A DNA stretch of 64,000 bases from Cheilinus undulatus (GCF_018320785.1 NC_054866.1:37549000-37612999), one strand, 5' to 3'; numbered from the stretch's first letter, positions 25,120 through 34,565 are shown. Made by a program: numbers and translations. Notes: a model not told the origin generated them from the letters alone.

Positions 25120-28100
25120 GGGGGGGGGGGCATATAAACTTAATACACCAGCAGTGATGCTGCAGGGGTGTCCAAAGGTGCTGCCAGATATAGTTTCAGA
25201 TGTACCTCACATTTATTGTATATTATACATGATGCTCTTTCTGTAAGTGTGTATCTTCATGACATCCTCCCTTTCATTTGGTTAATAACACTAATGTTAA
25301 TAACATTAAACAAAACAAATTAAAACATTTACAAAAATACACACAGTACCTATAGAAAGCATTCACCCTCTTGTATGTTTTACACTTTTATTGATTTTAT
25401 TAGATGAATCATGGCCAGCATAACTTAGTTTTTTTGGTAAAAAAAAAAAACTCTTTAAGCTCAAAGTGAAAATAATATCAATTAAATAAAAATATGTGAT
25501 GTAAAATAAGTGACTGCATAAATATTCACCCTTCAAAGTGATTGACCTAATTCAACAGAGGTCCAGCAAACTTGTGCTATTAGTCTTAAAAAAAAAGGTG
25601 AAATGGGGATTACCTGAGTGCAGTGAATGTGTCTCAAGTGGTTGTAGTATAAAGACACCTGTGTCTGGATGGTCAAATCACTGGTTAACCAGTATTCCTG
25701 GCTACCATTACACCATGAAGACAAAAGAACACTCAAAAAGAATCCAGAGAAAAGGTTGTTGAAAAGTATAAGTCGGGGGGGATACAAAAAAAATCCAAGG
25801 CACTGGACATCTCCTAGGGTTCAGTTAAATCCATCACCAAGGAATGGAAGGAATAGTGCACATGTATAAATCTGCCTAGCTCAGGCTGTCCTCATAAACT
25901 GAGTGACTGTACAGGAAGGAGACTAGTGAGAGAAGCCACCAAGACACCCATGACTACTGTGAAGGAGTTACATGCTTCAGTAGCTGAGATGGGAGAGACT
26001 CTGCATACAACAACTGTTGCCTGACAGAAGCAAAGATAATACTGAAGAAAACTCTTATTAAAACTCATCCAGAGTTCACCAAAAGGCATGTGTGAGACTC
26101 CAAAATTATGCTTTTTGGCAATCAGACAAGACGCTATGTTTGACGGGTACCGAACACTGCACATCACCACAAACACACCGTCCCCACTTTGAAGCCAGTG
26201 GTGGCAGCATCATGCTGTGGGGATGCTTCTCAGCAGCCAGCTGTGGAAGGCTTGTAAAGGTAGAGGGTAAAATGAATGCAGAAAAATATAGGAAAATCCT
26301 AGAGGACAATATATTCAGTTTTCATGAAAACCCCAGCTTAGGAGAAGATTCATTTTCAATCAAGACATTGACCTGAAGCATAGAGCCAAAGCTACACATA
26401 AATGCTTTAAAGACTACAAGATAGATGTTCTGTGGTGGCCCAGTCAAAGCCCAGACCTCAATCCAGTGGAGAATATATGGCAGGACTTGAAAAGGTCTGT
26501 TCATGACTGCTCTCCGTGCAACCTGACAGAGCTTTAGCAGTTTTGCAAAGAAATATGAAGTAAAATTGCAGCGTCCAGATGTGCAAGCTTAAATGAGACC
26601 TATCCACACAGACTCAGTGCTGTGATTGCAGCCAAAGATGGATCTACTAAATACTGACTTGAAGGGGGTGAACATTTATGCAGTCACTGATTTTAAATAA
26701 CATATTATTTAGTTATCGGACAATTTTTTGTAGAAATTTGTTTTCAATTAAACATTAAAGAGAAGTTTCTTTGTTTGTTTGTTTGTTTGTTTGTTTTGTC
26801 AAAAAGCCAATTTATATTGACCATGGTGGATTTATAATATCATAAAAGGGTCAAACATCCAAGGGGATGAATACTTTTTAAAGGAACTGTACGTACAACT
26901 CAAAAATAGCAAAAATTCTGCAAGAGCGTCGGCTCACTCAAAAATGCTTAGCTCCTTTAAATGTTTAAAAACAGTAAGAAATAGGGAAGGAATTTTAGAA
27001 GAATTTGAATAACAAATGTCAAGTTTTATTACTATTCCTGTTCCAACTCTTGCAATATATATGCATATGTTATATCTATAGTCAATAGTTGAAATACAAC
27101 CCCTCTTCTGTCATCCTTTAACAGAGGAAAAACAGATCTCTAGGACAAGTTTGAAATAAAACAATCACAAAACATGTTCCAAGACTAATTGTGTTGTGTA
27201 GACATTCATCGTGTGACACACACATCCACTGTTACAGGTGCTGGATTACACTCATCTGAACTAAAGAATAAAGTTTATCTTGCTCTTTTTTCCTTTTATC
27301 TTCTTTTCTTTAGACACCAATGAGTGTGAAATGAGTATATGTGTCCACGCCCGCTCTTGCCGCAACCTGATCGGCGGATACCTGTGTGACTGCCTTCCTG
27401 GATGGACAGGAGCCAACTGTGACATCAGTGAGTATAAACAGAGAGACGACGCTGAAGAAAAGGAGAGGCAGAACAGAAAGGTGTGAATGGATAGGGCAGG
27501 AAAAGCTAAGTGAAAGGAAACGAGAAGAAGGAAAAATGGAGTACAAAGGAAGAAAGATGGTAAGCATGGATATAAAGACGAAAAGAAGGGAAAGTGATAG
27601 AAAAAGATTGGAAATGCAAAGTAGGAATTGAAATCAAGGGGGAACCATGCTTGAAGATAACAGCAAGGATGGGAGACAACAATTACAGAGTAACAGAAAA
27701 CAGAATGAACCTTAAGGTGGAAGTGATATTTCTGTCAAGTGTTGTAAAGGAATGATCAGGTGGTACCTGACAATCATATCATTTTGTATTGTACCATACT
27801 ATACTATACCACATCATATCGTATTTTTACATCACTTCGCATCATATCATATTGTATCGTATCGTATCAAACTGCATCAAATCGTATCATAGCCACCTGT
27901 AAAAAAGGTCAAATCTGACATCCAGATAACATCAGTGATTCCGGTCTGGTTCAGAAAAGTTGTGCATGTCTGACTGTTTGATCACTACAGCACATTACTA
28001 CTTACATGTATATCTCATTAAAATCTGATGTATTGTTGGTTTCTGTTTTCTCTTATTTGTAGGAAACAGCAGCTGTCAGGGTTTGTGTTTGAACGGAGGA

Positions 28101-29926
28101 CAGTGTGAGGTAAGAGTCCTCGCTGTGCTCCCTTTCTCTATGTATAATTTGCCACAAAACTGAGTTGCTTCATCTTCTTCCTCCTTTTCATTCTTGGGAT
28201 ATTTTTGCCCACTTTTTCTATACCTTCATCTTTTCTGAAAATGAAGAATTCTTAAGAAAACAGTTCCCAAAGTTCAATAATGGAAATCATCAAAACTACC
28301 AAGTCCTTGAGACTTTCTTTTAGATACAAAAACCTCTTTTTAAATGTATTTTGCCTGGAGATGTGTGCAGTTTTTATTCTCAGAGGAGACACTCTTTCAC
28401 TGCCTGAGGCAGATCTATGACAGATCTCTTCTCTACTGTTGTGCACCTTTCCCCCTGTTTAATATGATCATTGATCTGTCTGTGGTTGTTTATATCTATA
28501 TCAGTAGCATTCTTTATAATGTCCCCCCACAGGACCAGGCGTCAGCATCCAGATGTTTGTGTCCACCTGGTTTCTCTGGGAAATATTGCCAAAATCGTCC
28601 AAATGCCTGTGACAGCGCCCCCTGTCTGCATGGAGGGCAGTGTGTGGAGACAGAAGGACAGACTGTTACCTGTAACTGTCCCCCTGGATATTCAGGAACC
28701 TTCTGTGAGGTTGGAGAGCTCTTTTTTCTGTAGAACTAAAACATAATCCTAAATACAGTGCATGATGAATTATTGTATAAAATTTTACCTAACAATTCAT
28801 AGATGGTTATGTCAAAGATTGTCAAATACAAATCAAGGAGCACTTTTGGATGCAATAAGGGCATCACTGTAGAAAATAAAATAACTAGATGAATGGTGTT
28901 TGTAGGGATGCTGTTACCACTTATTTTCAGACCAATTGAAGTCCAGGTGCTTACATTAAGATACCTACCTATACTGAGTCAGATGTTCATACTTAAAATG
29001 CCTTTACAGTTCCTGAAATAATATTAAAAGTAAATTTTATTGTTACCAGGCCTTCCTCAGCCCACTTTGACAATTGAACAGGTCAAAGTTTGCAGTGCGC
29101 TCTTCTTTTGTCACCCGAATTCATGTTGACATCATTAAACCACAAACATGGCTCCAACTTTTCCTACCTACTCAAATAATGAGAGGATAACATGTTGCTG
29201 TGAAATACTGAGAACTTTGTTTCAATACTTTGTTTCAACTTTTCTGTTGTAATCAGATGCCTTTGGATCCATGCAATCCCAACCCCTGTCAGCTGGGGGT
29301 GTCCTGTCACAGCATAGAGGGCAGATACATATGTGCCTGTCCCGAGGGTTACTATGGCAACGAGTGCATGAGCCTTAAAAATCCTTGCATTGGTCAACAC
29401 TGTCCAGGTGAGAAAAATTTATCTGTGTGTCCGATTAAGGACAAAATCTAAATTTGAGACAAGTCTAACTGCTCTGTCTCTGTCTGTAGGAGCAATGTCT
29501 GACACAACGCACCGAGGCATCAGCTTCTACATCATCCTGGTGGGCGTCTTGGCTTTAGTGACAGTGTGTGTCTGTGCAGCCTGTGCCTTTATCCTCTCCC
29601 ACTTTCATCGAAAGCGGAAAAAGGAGCAGACCGTCCCACAGGAAGAGGGCATCAACAACCAGCGGGAGTTTGTCAACCTCATCAGGAACGTGGACCGTCC
29701 CGCGCCCCTCCTGCCCCCTGCTGTCCCATCCTCACATCCTCCGGTCCCTCCCCCTGTCACACGGTGCTACGAGGAGATTGAACTCACCCTGCCACCCTCC
29801 CCTGCACCCTCGCACCCGTCTCCAGCACTGAAACCTGCCCACGCTACCAAACTGGACATTTCAAACCGAGAGAGGGAGAAGTTGAACCGCTTCCACTGCA
29901 CAGACAACCAGGAAGTGGAAGCTTGA
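10999..29926 (+). CDS. Compact Jagged-type Notch ligand, JAG2-like (5' exons outside window)
   Basis: Single-pass membrane ligand of the DSL family, expected to bind Notch receptors on neighbouring cells through its DSL domain and first EGF repeats. Eleven exons join in frame (10999-11247, 13638-13698, 14061-14191, 16557-16676, 19204-19317, 23033-23146, 27314-27427, 28063-28109, 28533-28709, 29257-29407, 29490-29926) to about 570 residues. Order: C-terminal edge of the MNNL/C2 module, DSL, nine EGF repeats, two leftover cysteines of a tenth, transmembrane helix, ~110-residue tail. EGF3 ([11 protein letters not shown]), EGF4 ([10 protein letters not shown]) and EGF6 (DTNECE) carry Jagged rather than Delta signatures, and the tail has an NNQ...IRN block like JAG2. 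Ordinary Jagged proteins have 16 EGFs plus a cysteine-rich domain, which are absent here. The signal peptide and most of MNNL are not found in 1-10998. Paralogue identity (JAG2 ohnolog or teleost duplicate) is inferred, so no symbol is assigned. Confidence 0.9.
11248..13637 (+). other. Intron after the DSL exon
   Basis: 2.4 kb AT-rich intron. I see no coding exon or recognisable transposon in it. Confidence 0.6.
13638..13698 (+). CDS. Jagged-like exon 5 equivalent: EGF1, first part
   Basis: 61 bases, phase 1 in and phase 0+2 out. Encodes AMCKQGC...[11 protein letters not shown], the atypical first EGF repeat that packs against DSL in Jagged proteins. Acceptor ttcacag, donor GTGAGT. Same length as the Jagged family exon. 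Confidence 0.93.
14061..14191 (+). CDS. Jagged-like exon 6 equivalent: rest of EGF1 and EGF2
   Basis: 131 bases between acceptor ttatctccag and donor GTCAGA. Encodes [12 protein letters not shown] (end of EGF1) and EGF2 ([12 protein letters not shown]...EPWQC...NWGGLLCDK), the short EGF with the PGC-HG-C-EPWQC pattern specific to DSL ligands. Confidence 0.95.
14700..15500 (-). mobile_element. Degenerate retroelement coding remnant
   Basis: Reverse-strand frames around 15080-15180 read [20 protein letters not shown] followed by [10 protein letters not shown], and around 14900-14990 [11 protein letters not shown] then [10 protein letters not shown]. These resemble a recurrent C-terminal segment of fish retroelement proteins (I recall RYRWRHDQVL at the second block). 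Stops and frameshifts interrupt it. Clade not assigned. Confidence 0.45.
16376..16416. repeat. GT-rich microsatellite
   Basis: Interrupted GT dinucleotide run. Confidence 0.85.
16557..16676 (+). CDS. Jagged-like exon 7 equivalent: EGF3
   Basis: 120 bases, phase 1 to phase 1, acceptor gtttcag and donor GTAAGT. Encodes [17 protein letters not shown]...[19 protein letters not shown] is the Jagged EGF3 signature. CKNGGTC fits the O-fucosylation consensus C-x4-S/T-C. Confidence 0.95.
16950..17330. repeat. Interspersed repeat with internal ~110-base units
   Basis: Successive copies share a GACCT...TTCA block, a CAGTCAGA-like block and an AAAATC(C/T)CTCAA...CATTCTT block (for example near 17007-17032 and 17287-17312). 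The sentence-like alternation is typical of an old fish repeat. Family unnamed. Confidence 0.45.
18458..18655 (+). mobile_element. tRNA-derived SINE
   Basis: Starts with a tRNA-like A box (TGGCTTGGCTGAGTTGGTAG) and continues to a body with CTCATGTTTCTTGTCTGTC and an A-rich AATGCAAAAAGGCCC end, as in common fish SINEs. The B box is degenerate, so it is not a functional tRNA gene. Confidence 0.65.
19204..19317 (+). CDS. Jagged-like exon 8 equivalent: EGF4
   Basis: 114 bases, phase 1 to phase 1, acceptor ctcatcag and donor GTGACT. Encodes [16 protein letters not shown]...[10 protein letters not shown]. The xEHAC start marks Jagged EGF4. CLNGATC fits the O-fucose consensus. Confidence 0.94.
19991..21543 (-). 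mobile_element. Tc1-like transposon with pseudogene transposase and a nested insertion
   Basis: ~85-base imperfect inverted termini at 19991-20079 and 21454-21543. The - strand carries transposase remnants, including [18 protein letters not shown] and [13 protein letters not shown] around 20100-20345, the catalytic-domain landmark of Tc1 proteins. The + strand shows CAGCATGATGCTGCCACCAC, reverse of the conserved GGSIMLW region. The reading frame is broken, and about 445 bases of foreign sequence (20597-21041) split it. Confidence 0.85.
20597..21041. repeat. Unidentified repeat inserted in the Tc1-like element (copy A)
   Basis: Interrupts Tc1-like sequence between GCATTGAG and AATTGAGGCC; ATTGAG occurs on both sides (20591-20596 and 21042-21047) and may be a short target duplication. 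Its core (about 20690-20880) is similar to 31958-32150. I do not recognise the family. Confidence 0.55.
23033..23146 (+). CDS. Jagged-like exon 9 equivalent: EGF5
   Basis: 114 bases, phase 1 to phase 1, acceptor ctccccag and donor GTCAGT. Encodes [16 protein letters not shown]...[12 protein letters not shown]. The calcium-binding DxDEC start usual in JAG EGF5 is replaced by AVRQC, so this repeat has probably lost calcium binding. CGRGATC fits the O-fucose consensus. Confidence 0.94.
25080..25131. repeat. (GT)n microsatellite and G run
   Basis: About 19 GT units followed by a run of G. Confidence 0.95.
25344..26889 (+). mobile_element. Tc1-like transposon with pseudogene transposase
   Basis: Left terminus CAGTACCTATAGAAAG and right terminus (reverse complement ACAGTTCCTTTAAAAAG) extend to ~80-base imperfect inverted repeats. 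A TA survives at the right junction (26890-26891). The + strand encodes transposase pieces such as [12 protein letters not shown] and [14 protein letters not shown] (26092-26376) and a [21 protein letters not shown] stretch near 26437-26490, separated by stops. A TTTG tetranucleotide run sits near its right end (26770-26797). Confidence 0.88.
27314..27427 (+). CDS. Jagged-like exon 10 equivalent: EGF6
   Basis: 114 bases, phase 1 to phase 1, acceptor ttctttag and donor GTGAGT. Encodes [16 protein letters not shown](RNLIGGY)...[10 protein letters not shown]. The DTNEC start keeps calcium-binding residues, and NLIGGYxCDCxPGW is very close to JAG2 EGF6. Confidence 0.95.
27428..28062 (+). other. 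Intron between EGF6 and EGF7 exons
   Basis: Purine-rich first 250 bases, then a degenerate pentanucleotide tract (27770-27892). No exon seen. Confidence 0.6.
27770..27892. repeat. Degenerate ATCGT/ATCAT pentanucleotide tract
   Basis: Irregular array of ATCATATCAT, TATCGTATCG and related words over about 120 bases. Confidence 0.8.
28063..28109 (+). CDS. Jagged-like exon 11 equivalent: EGF7, first part
   Basis: 47 bases, entering phase 1 and leaving phase 0, acceptor atttgtag and donor GTAAGA. Encodes [16 protein letters not shown]. The shortened C-x2-C start matches EGF7 of Jagged proteins. NSS is a possible N-glycosylation site. Confidence 0.93.
28533..28709 (+). CDS. Jagged-like exon 12 equivalent: end of EGF7 and EGF8
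   Basis: 177 bases (JAG1 equivalent 174 as recalled), phase 0 to 0, acceptor ccccccacag. Encodes the end of EGF7 ([12 protein letters not shown]) and EGF8 ([14 protein letters not shown]...[11 protein letters not shown]). The donor is an unusual GTTGGA. It is chosen because joining to 29257 gives C-x6-C between EGF8 and EGF9, the spacing found in other Jagged proteins. Confidence 0.9.
28710..29256 (+). other. Intron between EGF8 and EGF9 exons
   Basis: 547 bases, no recognisable element. Confidence 0.6.
29257..29407 (+). CDS. Jagged-like exon 13 equivalent: EGF9 and stub of EGF10
   Basis: 151 bases, phase 0 to phase 1, acceptor taatcag and donor GTGAGA. Encodes EGF9 ([16 protein letters not shown]...[10 protein letters not shown]) followed by [14 protein letters not shown]. 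The last stretch aligns with the start of Jagged EGF10, which in the family continues in the next exon. Here the next exon is the transmembrane exon, so only two of the six EGF10 cysteines remain. Confidence 0.93.
29490..29926 (+). CDS. Jagged-like terminal exon: juxtamembrane, TM helix, cytoplasmic tail
   Basis: Acceptor tctgtctgtag, phase 1 entry, stop TGA at 29924-29926. Encodes about 12 juxtamembrane residues ([10 protein letters not shown]), one hydrophobic helix from ISFYIILVG to [10 protein letters not shown] (about 29519-29605), a basic stop-transfer HRKRKK, then a tail with [12 protein letters not shown] resembling the JAG2 NNQ...IRN block, a proline-rich stretch and a serine/proline stretch. 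The tail is about 110 residues. It ends QEVEA, not in the JAG1-type PDZ ligand. Lysines suitable for Mindbomb-type ubiquitination remain near the membrane and at the end. Confidence 0.93.
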
Positions 29927-30760
29927 CCCTGAAAAGAAGGACTTTTTTCTAACTTTATTTAGCGATTGTCGCTAACAGAGACTTTTTCCCAGTTTCTTGC
30001 ACTGTGTCATAGTGGCAGTCATGAAAATGGAGATACTGAGACACTTTAGCGCTCAGATGAATGAAGGCTGCTACATAGTAGGATTAGAAGTCTTACTGTG
30101 TTTTCTAAAAATATGAGACACAGCAGGGGCGTGATGTCTGAGCAAAACACTCATCCTGACTCTTGTTATTTGGAGACTTATAGACTTGCCTTGGAGTGCC
30201 TGAGATACTGTCAAGAAGAAAAAAAGAGGCTCATCCTCTGCAGGAATGTGTTGCCCTCTGATCAGTGTTCAGACCTCCATCTCTGCTTTAGACTGACAGA
30301 CTGAGATTCATGAGTGGATGCTTATTTAACACTGTATGTGTGTGTGACTGTGAAAACAGAGATTGTTTTACTGAGTGTATGTGTTGAAAAAAGAAAGGAT
30401 AAAGGCAGTTTACTAAAGAAAAGAACGCGAAAATTATACATGTCAAAAAAGAGGAAACTTCTGCTCCTAAAGGTTTTCAAGCGTTTGGAAAACTGTTTTT
30501 AAAACTATACACTGTTGCCTATTGTCTCTGTCATACTACGGTTTGTTAAAGATGTATGATTTTTTTTTCATACCTGTGTGTAAAATAGCTTTTTGTACAT
30601 GGATATATTGTACATATTGATGCCCTTTTTGTACTGTGGTTTGGTCTCAAAGTATCACTGTATTACTGTGCTCAGTTTGTCCCTTCTCACTTTCTATTTG
30701 GAGCAACCAGCACATGTGGATCGTAATAAAAGTGCATTTACCAATTATATTTTATCAGCA
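29927..30760 (+). other. 3' UTR of the Jagged-like gene with polyadenylation signal
   Basis: No further coding exon follows the stop. A canonical AATAAA lies at 30725-30730, so cleavage is expected around 30745-30760. The UTR is A/T-rich near its end. A Tc1-like fragment begins only 65 bases further on. Confidence 0.7.
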
Positions 30761-30824
30761 TTTAATTGCCATTAACTTTCATCACCAGGGTCTTACTGTT
30801 AAGGTATGAGCCTTGACAAATATA

Positions 30825-31620
30825 CAGGTGCATCTAAAAACACTGAGTATCATGAAAAATTCCTTTTTTTCCTGTGAATTAATGTGAAAAAAATCCACTA
30901 TCTCAAATTTTTGAATATCACAAAACATCAGTCCAAAAAAAAGGATTTATAATACATAAATGTTGACCTAGAAAATCCTCCTCATTTATGCACTCAGTAA
31001 GTAGATGGAGCTCTTTTTTGTGAATTACTGCATCTACATGGCGTGGCATGGAGGCGATCAGTCTGTGGCACTGCTGGGGTGTTATGAAGCCCAGGTTACT
31101 CTGACAGTAGCCTTCAGCTTGTCTGTATTGTTGAGGCTGGTTCCTCTCGACAATAGCCCAAAGATTCTCTACGGTGTTCAGGTCAGGGCAGTTCAATCCA
31201 CACAGGCCAGTCAATCACGGTAACGCCATCGTCAACAGACCAGTTTCTGGTAGTTTTTGCTTCACTGTGGGCTGGTGCCAGCTCTTGCTGGAAAAGGAAA
31301 TCGGTACCTCCATAACACTCCCTCAGCAGATGAAAGCATAAAGTGCTCTAAAATCTCCTGGTAGACGCCTGACAGTGTTGACTCAGGACTTGATAAAGCA
31401 CAGTGGAACAACAGAAGCTGATGATATGACACCTTTAACCGTCACTGACTGTGAAAACTAAAAACATTAGATTCCAAGTACCTTGGAGTTTGTGCCTCTC
31501 AGATCTTCCTCCAGACTCTGGGACCTTGATTTACAAAGGGAATTTAAAATTAACTTTTGACTTTTGACCACTGAGCAACTGTACAGTTCTGTTTCTCCTT
31601 AGCCCAGGTGAGACACTTAC
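30825..31620 (-). mobile_element. Tc1/mariner-like element, one end only
   Basis: Begins after TA with CAGGTGCATCTAAAAACACT, a familiar fish Tc1 terminus. The - strand frame 30918-31214 contains LNCPDLNTVENLWAIVERN and HRLIASMPRHVDAVI, the C-terminal catalytic part of the transposase. The other inverted terminus is not found; sequence resembling the element fades near 31620. Confidence 0.75.
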
Positions 31621-31954
31621 AATATTGTTAATGTGCTTCTTATCCCCTTGACAATATCAAGTTCAATATCTTAACCTTTAGTGTATTATTGCTTTTATTC
31701 AAGAAGGAACTAGTCCTGAAAAGTACCAATCAACCACACATTATTTTTAACTCCTCCAAATCCACTCCATAGTTGAACTGAAACTAAACATTCCCTTATA
31801 CTCACAGTTTGAAGCCCCGCCCACTTTACCCACTGCAATTGTCATTTGACATTGGCTCTAGCGCTTTTACCTTCAGTAACTGCGACATCCTCACACAGAG
31901 CAAGTAATAACTGACATAGTAAAAGGATATTAACAGAAAACTATTACTTACTAT

Positions 31955-32250
31955 TGGTCCCCATAAGTCAACTGTGCAGACTGACAGGCAACAAAAAGCC
32001 AGAACTTCACCAGGGTTGCAAAGTGGGAACCCCTTTTCAAAAGTGTTTTGTTCTTTTAGTCCCACAACACCTCCAGACGGATGAACAGTGATCTTCAGCA
32101 TCCCAGAGCTACCCCCTCCATGCCAGCTCTCATCACCCACTATGCCAACATGGAGACACTCTTTATCTTACCCAACCTACCACATCACAGCCCAAACAGC
32201 ATCATCACCTTCAGCAGACTAAGGTTCCTTTCATGCAAGCTCCAGATAGT
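31955..32250. repeat. Unidentified repeat (copy B, related to 20597-21041)
   Basis: Shares CAAGTGGGAACCCCTT-type and TGAACAGTGATCTTCAGC words with copy A. On the - strand both copies can be read as GFPL-x-NPG-x-VLA-x-CC-x-SV-x-TVDLW, so similarity is visible at protein level too. Confidence 0.55.
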
Positions 32251-33884
32251 GATGGCTCTATCCTACCCATGGCCTTTATTTTCCTCCACAAACAAGACAA
32301 CTATTCCCGATACCAATATTGCACATGACATTTAAAGTCTAGAATGTTACAGCTGTGATAAACTGAGTTTGTGGGCCTGCTTCTTTCCTCTGCTGTCAGT
32401 GTTATACAGTGTTAAAATGAAAACCTTAAGGACTCGTTCATCTCAGAGCAAAATCTTAAAGGTGAATGGTTTTCAACAGGTAGAGAAGAAAACTGGCATC
32501 ACACTAGAGGGTAACAACTTTAAAAATCCACAGTATAGCTATTTGCTGAAGTTATATGGTGAGTGATGATGGCCTCCACTAAGATTAAGAGCTTCTTATC
32601 ATTTGTGAGCATCTTTAAGGTGCCGTGACAAACATGTCTTTGTATGATTGTCAGAAACACAAGGGAGGAGATTTCATGATGGAGCATTTGGCTCACAGCC
32701 ACAGAGACTTGGTTAGTGGGTCACTGTATGCAAAACAACTCTCTCTCTCTCTCTCTGACACACATTCACAAACAATGATCTTGACTGTGCCAGGAAAGGG
32801 AATGGACAACCTCCAGGTTGACCCCAGTCTTCCTCGAGAACGATTGTGGGGTTGTTTTAAACTGATGCTTGTTTGGTAAGCTGGTTAAAGTTAAAGTTTC
32901 TGAACCTGCTGGCTCTTAGTTTGACATTAAAATCAAATACCCTTTTGTACCTCATGTGAAGTATTTACATTTATTGTAATCAGCTGAGGCAACAGGATGC
33001 CTTTCTTAAATGATCTTATAGGGATTTTGAACTACTACAGCTTTGCATCATCAAATACTGCTATGCAGAGGAAAGGAGTTGAAGATCTGATGGCAAAAAT
33101 CTGTAGTCAGTCTCTAAAATACACTGTGCCAAGGCACAAAGTACAAACATGTGAAATGATGTGTTTGTCTTTCATTGTACAGAACTTCATATCATTTATC
33201 CTGATACTGTGCTGATAATGAAATGACTAAATGACAGTTAAGTGACCGTGGTAAAGTCAGGGGTTTGTGTATCAGGCAGACTTCAGGATCTCATCAGTGA
33301 CTTTTATCCACCAAATGGATAAGATAAATGTGACCTCTAGCTTTCACAGATAGCGCCAGGCTGGAAATGAACTCAGGCATCCTGTCCCCACCCTGGTCAA
33401 GAGGAAATGTAGGAAACAGAGTCTGACACATACGCACGCGCTCTCACTATCTTAAACACCCACTCCACACCTGCTGGGTGTCATACCTGCAGATATGAAG
33501 CTTTTAATTCTGCAGAGAATTTCACCTCATTTTATAGTTTGCAAGTGTGGACAGTAATGCAGCCAAAGCATGCTTTTATCTATTTGTCACAGGGACACTG
33601 AGTTATTGAAGGTTAAGACGTGACTGATGCATCACTGGAGAAATGAACATTTGTACATGGACTTCTATAAACAATAAAGGCTTCAGGACAGTTTAACTTT
33701 ACAAGTCAGTTCATTAAGACAGATAGCAACAGGTTGATAGGAAGTTGATGGTAAACTTCAAAGTAAGAGGAATCTCTGCTGTACTACAGGGACATCTTGT
33801 GGCCATAGCCAGTATGCTGACTTTATTTTGTGCAGTTATTGGTTGTAATATTCAGTCTTTCTAATTTCATGAGTTAAATATTCA

Positions 33885-34110
33885 TTACCTCCACCAAGGA
33901 GGTTTTGTGATCGGCAGGGTTTGTTAGTTAGTTAGTTAGTTTGTTTGTTAGCAACATAACTCAAAAAGTTATGGACGGATATTGATGAAATTTTCAGGAA
34001 ATGTCAGAAATGGCATAAGGAAAAAATGATTAGATTTTTGGAGTGATCCAGATCACCGTCTAAATCCAGGAATTTTTTTAAAGGATTCTTTACTATTTGG
34101 AGGTAGGGCT
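33885..34110 (+). repeat. Interspersed repeat starting ACCTCCACCAAGGAGG
   Basis: Begins ACCTCCACCAAGGAGGTTTT, has a GTTA/GTTT tetranucleotide tract (33926-33950), then AAAAAGTTATGGACGGAT...GAAATTTTCAGGAAATGTC and GTGATCCAGATCACC. I recognise this as a repeat recurrent in aquatic animal genomes but cannot name it with certainty. Confidence 0.5.
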
Positions 34111-34396
34111 AATGCTTTTCTAGTCTAGATTAAGTTACTTACGTACAGGAATGAACGATCATATTTACTGAGTCCTAAGAGTTTAGTAATACAGATAAGT
34201 CCAACAAGACAGAAAAGAATCATAGCAAATATAAAATCATAATATAAACCTGTTGGCACAGTTTAACCCTGGACATTTAATTGAGATTTTCCCAGCTGTA
34301 AAACAACAAACTGGCCAACAATTGTGTAAACCCAGCAGCAACAACACAAGCACTGGTCAGATTTACTTTGAACAGGTGATCAAGCAGCTTTGTACA

Positions 34397-34470
34397 GTGG
34401 TTCCCAAACTAGGGGTGGGGACTCACAAGATGCCTTCCTGGGGGTCTTCAGTCAGTAAGAAATTATGTCA
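34397..34470 (+). repeat. hAT-like terminus fragment
   Basis: CAGTGGTTCCCAAACTAGGG followed by a G-rich GGGGACTC stretch matches the usual end of fish hAT-type elements. The partner terminus was not found. Confidence 0.4.
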
Positions 34471-34534
34471 GACACTGACAGGTTTGGTGGAGACATTTTG
34501 TCAAATTTAAGAGAAATTATCTAAAATGTCTGTG

Positions 34535-34539
<5 letters not shown>

Positions 34540-34565
<26 letters not shown>

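Larger units (their letters stand above)
23147..27313 (+). other. Intron between EGF5 and EGF6 exons
   Basis: Contains a GT microsatellite followed by a G run (25080-25131) and a second Tc1-like element on the + strand (25344-26889). No additional EGF exon is visible. Confidence 0.6.

Noticed and set aside
25080..25131. GT microsatellite as a regulatory Z-DNA element
   Set aside because: Ordinary fish simple repeat; nothing in the sequence supports a role.
10999..29926. Delta-type (DLL/deltaC) identity for the Notch ligand
   Set aside because: EGF3, EGF4, EGF6, EGF7 and EGF9 signatures and exon lengths are Jagged-specific despite the Delta-like EGF count.
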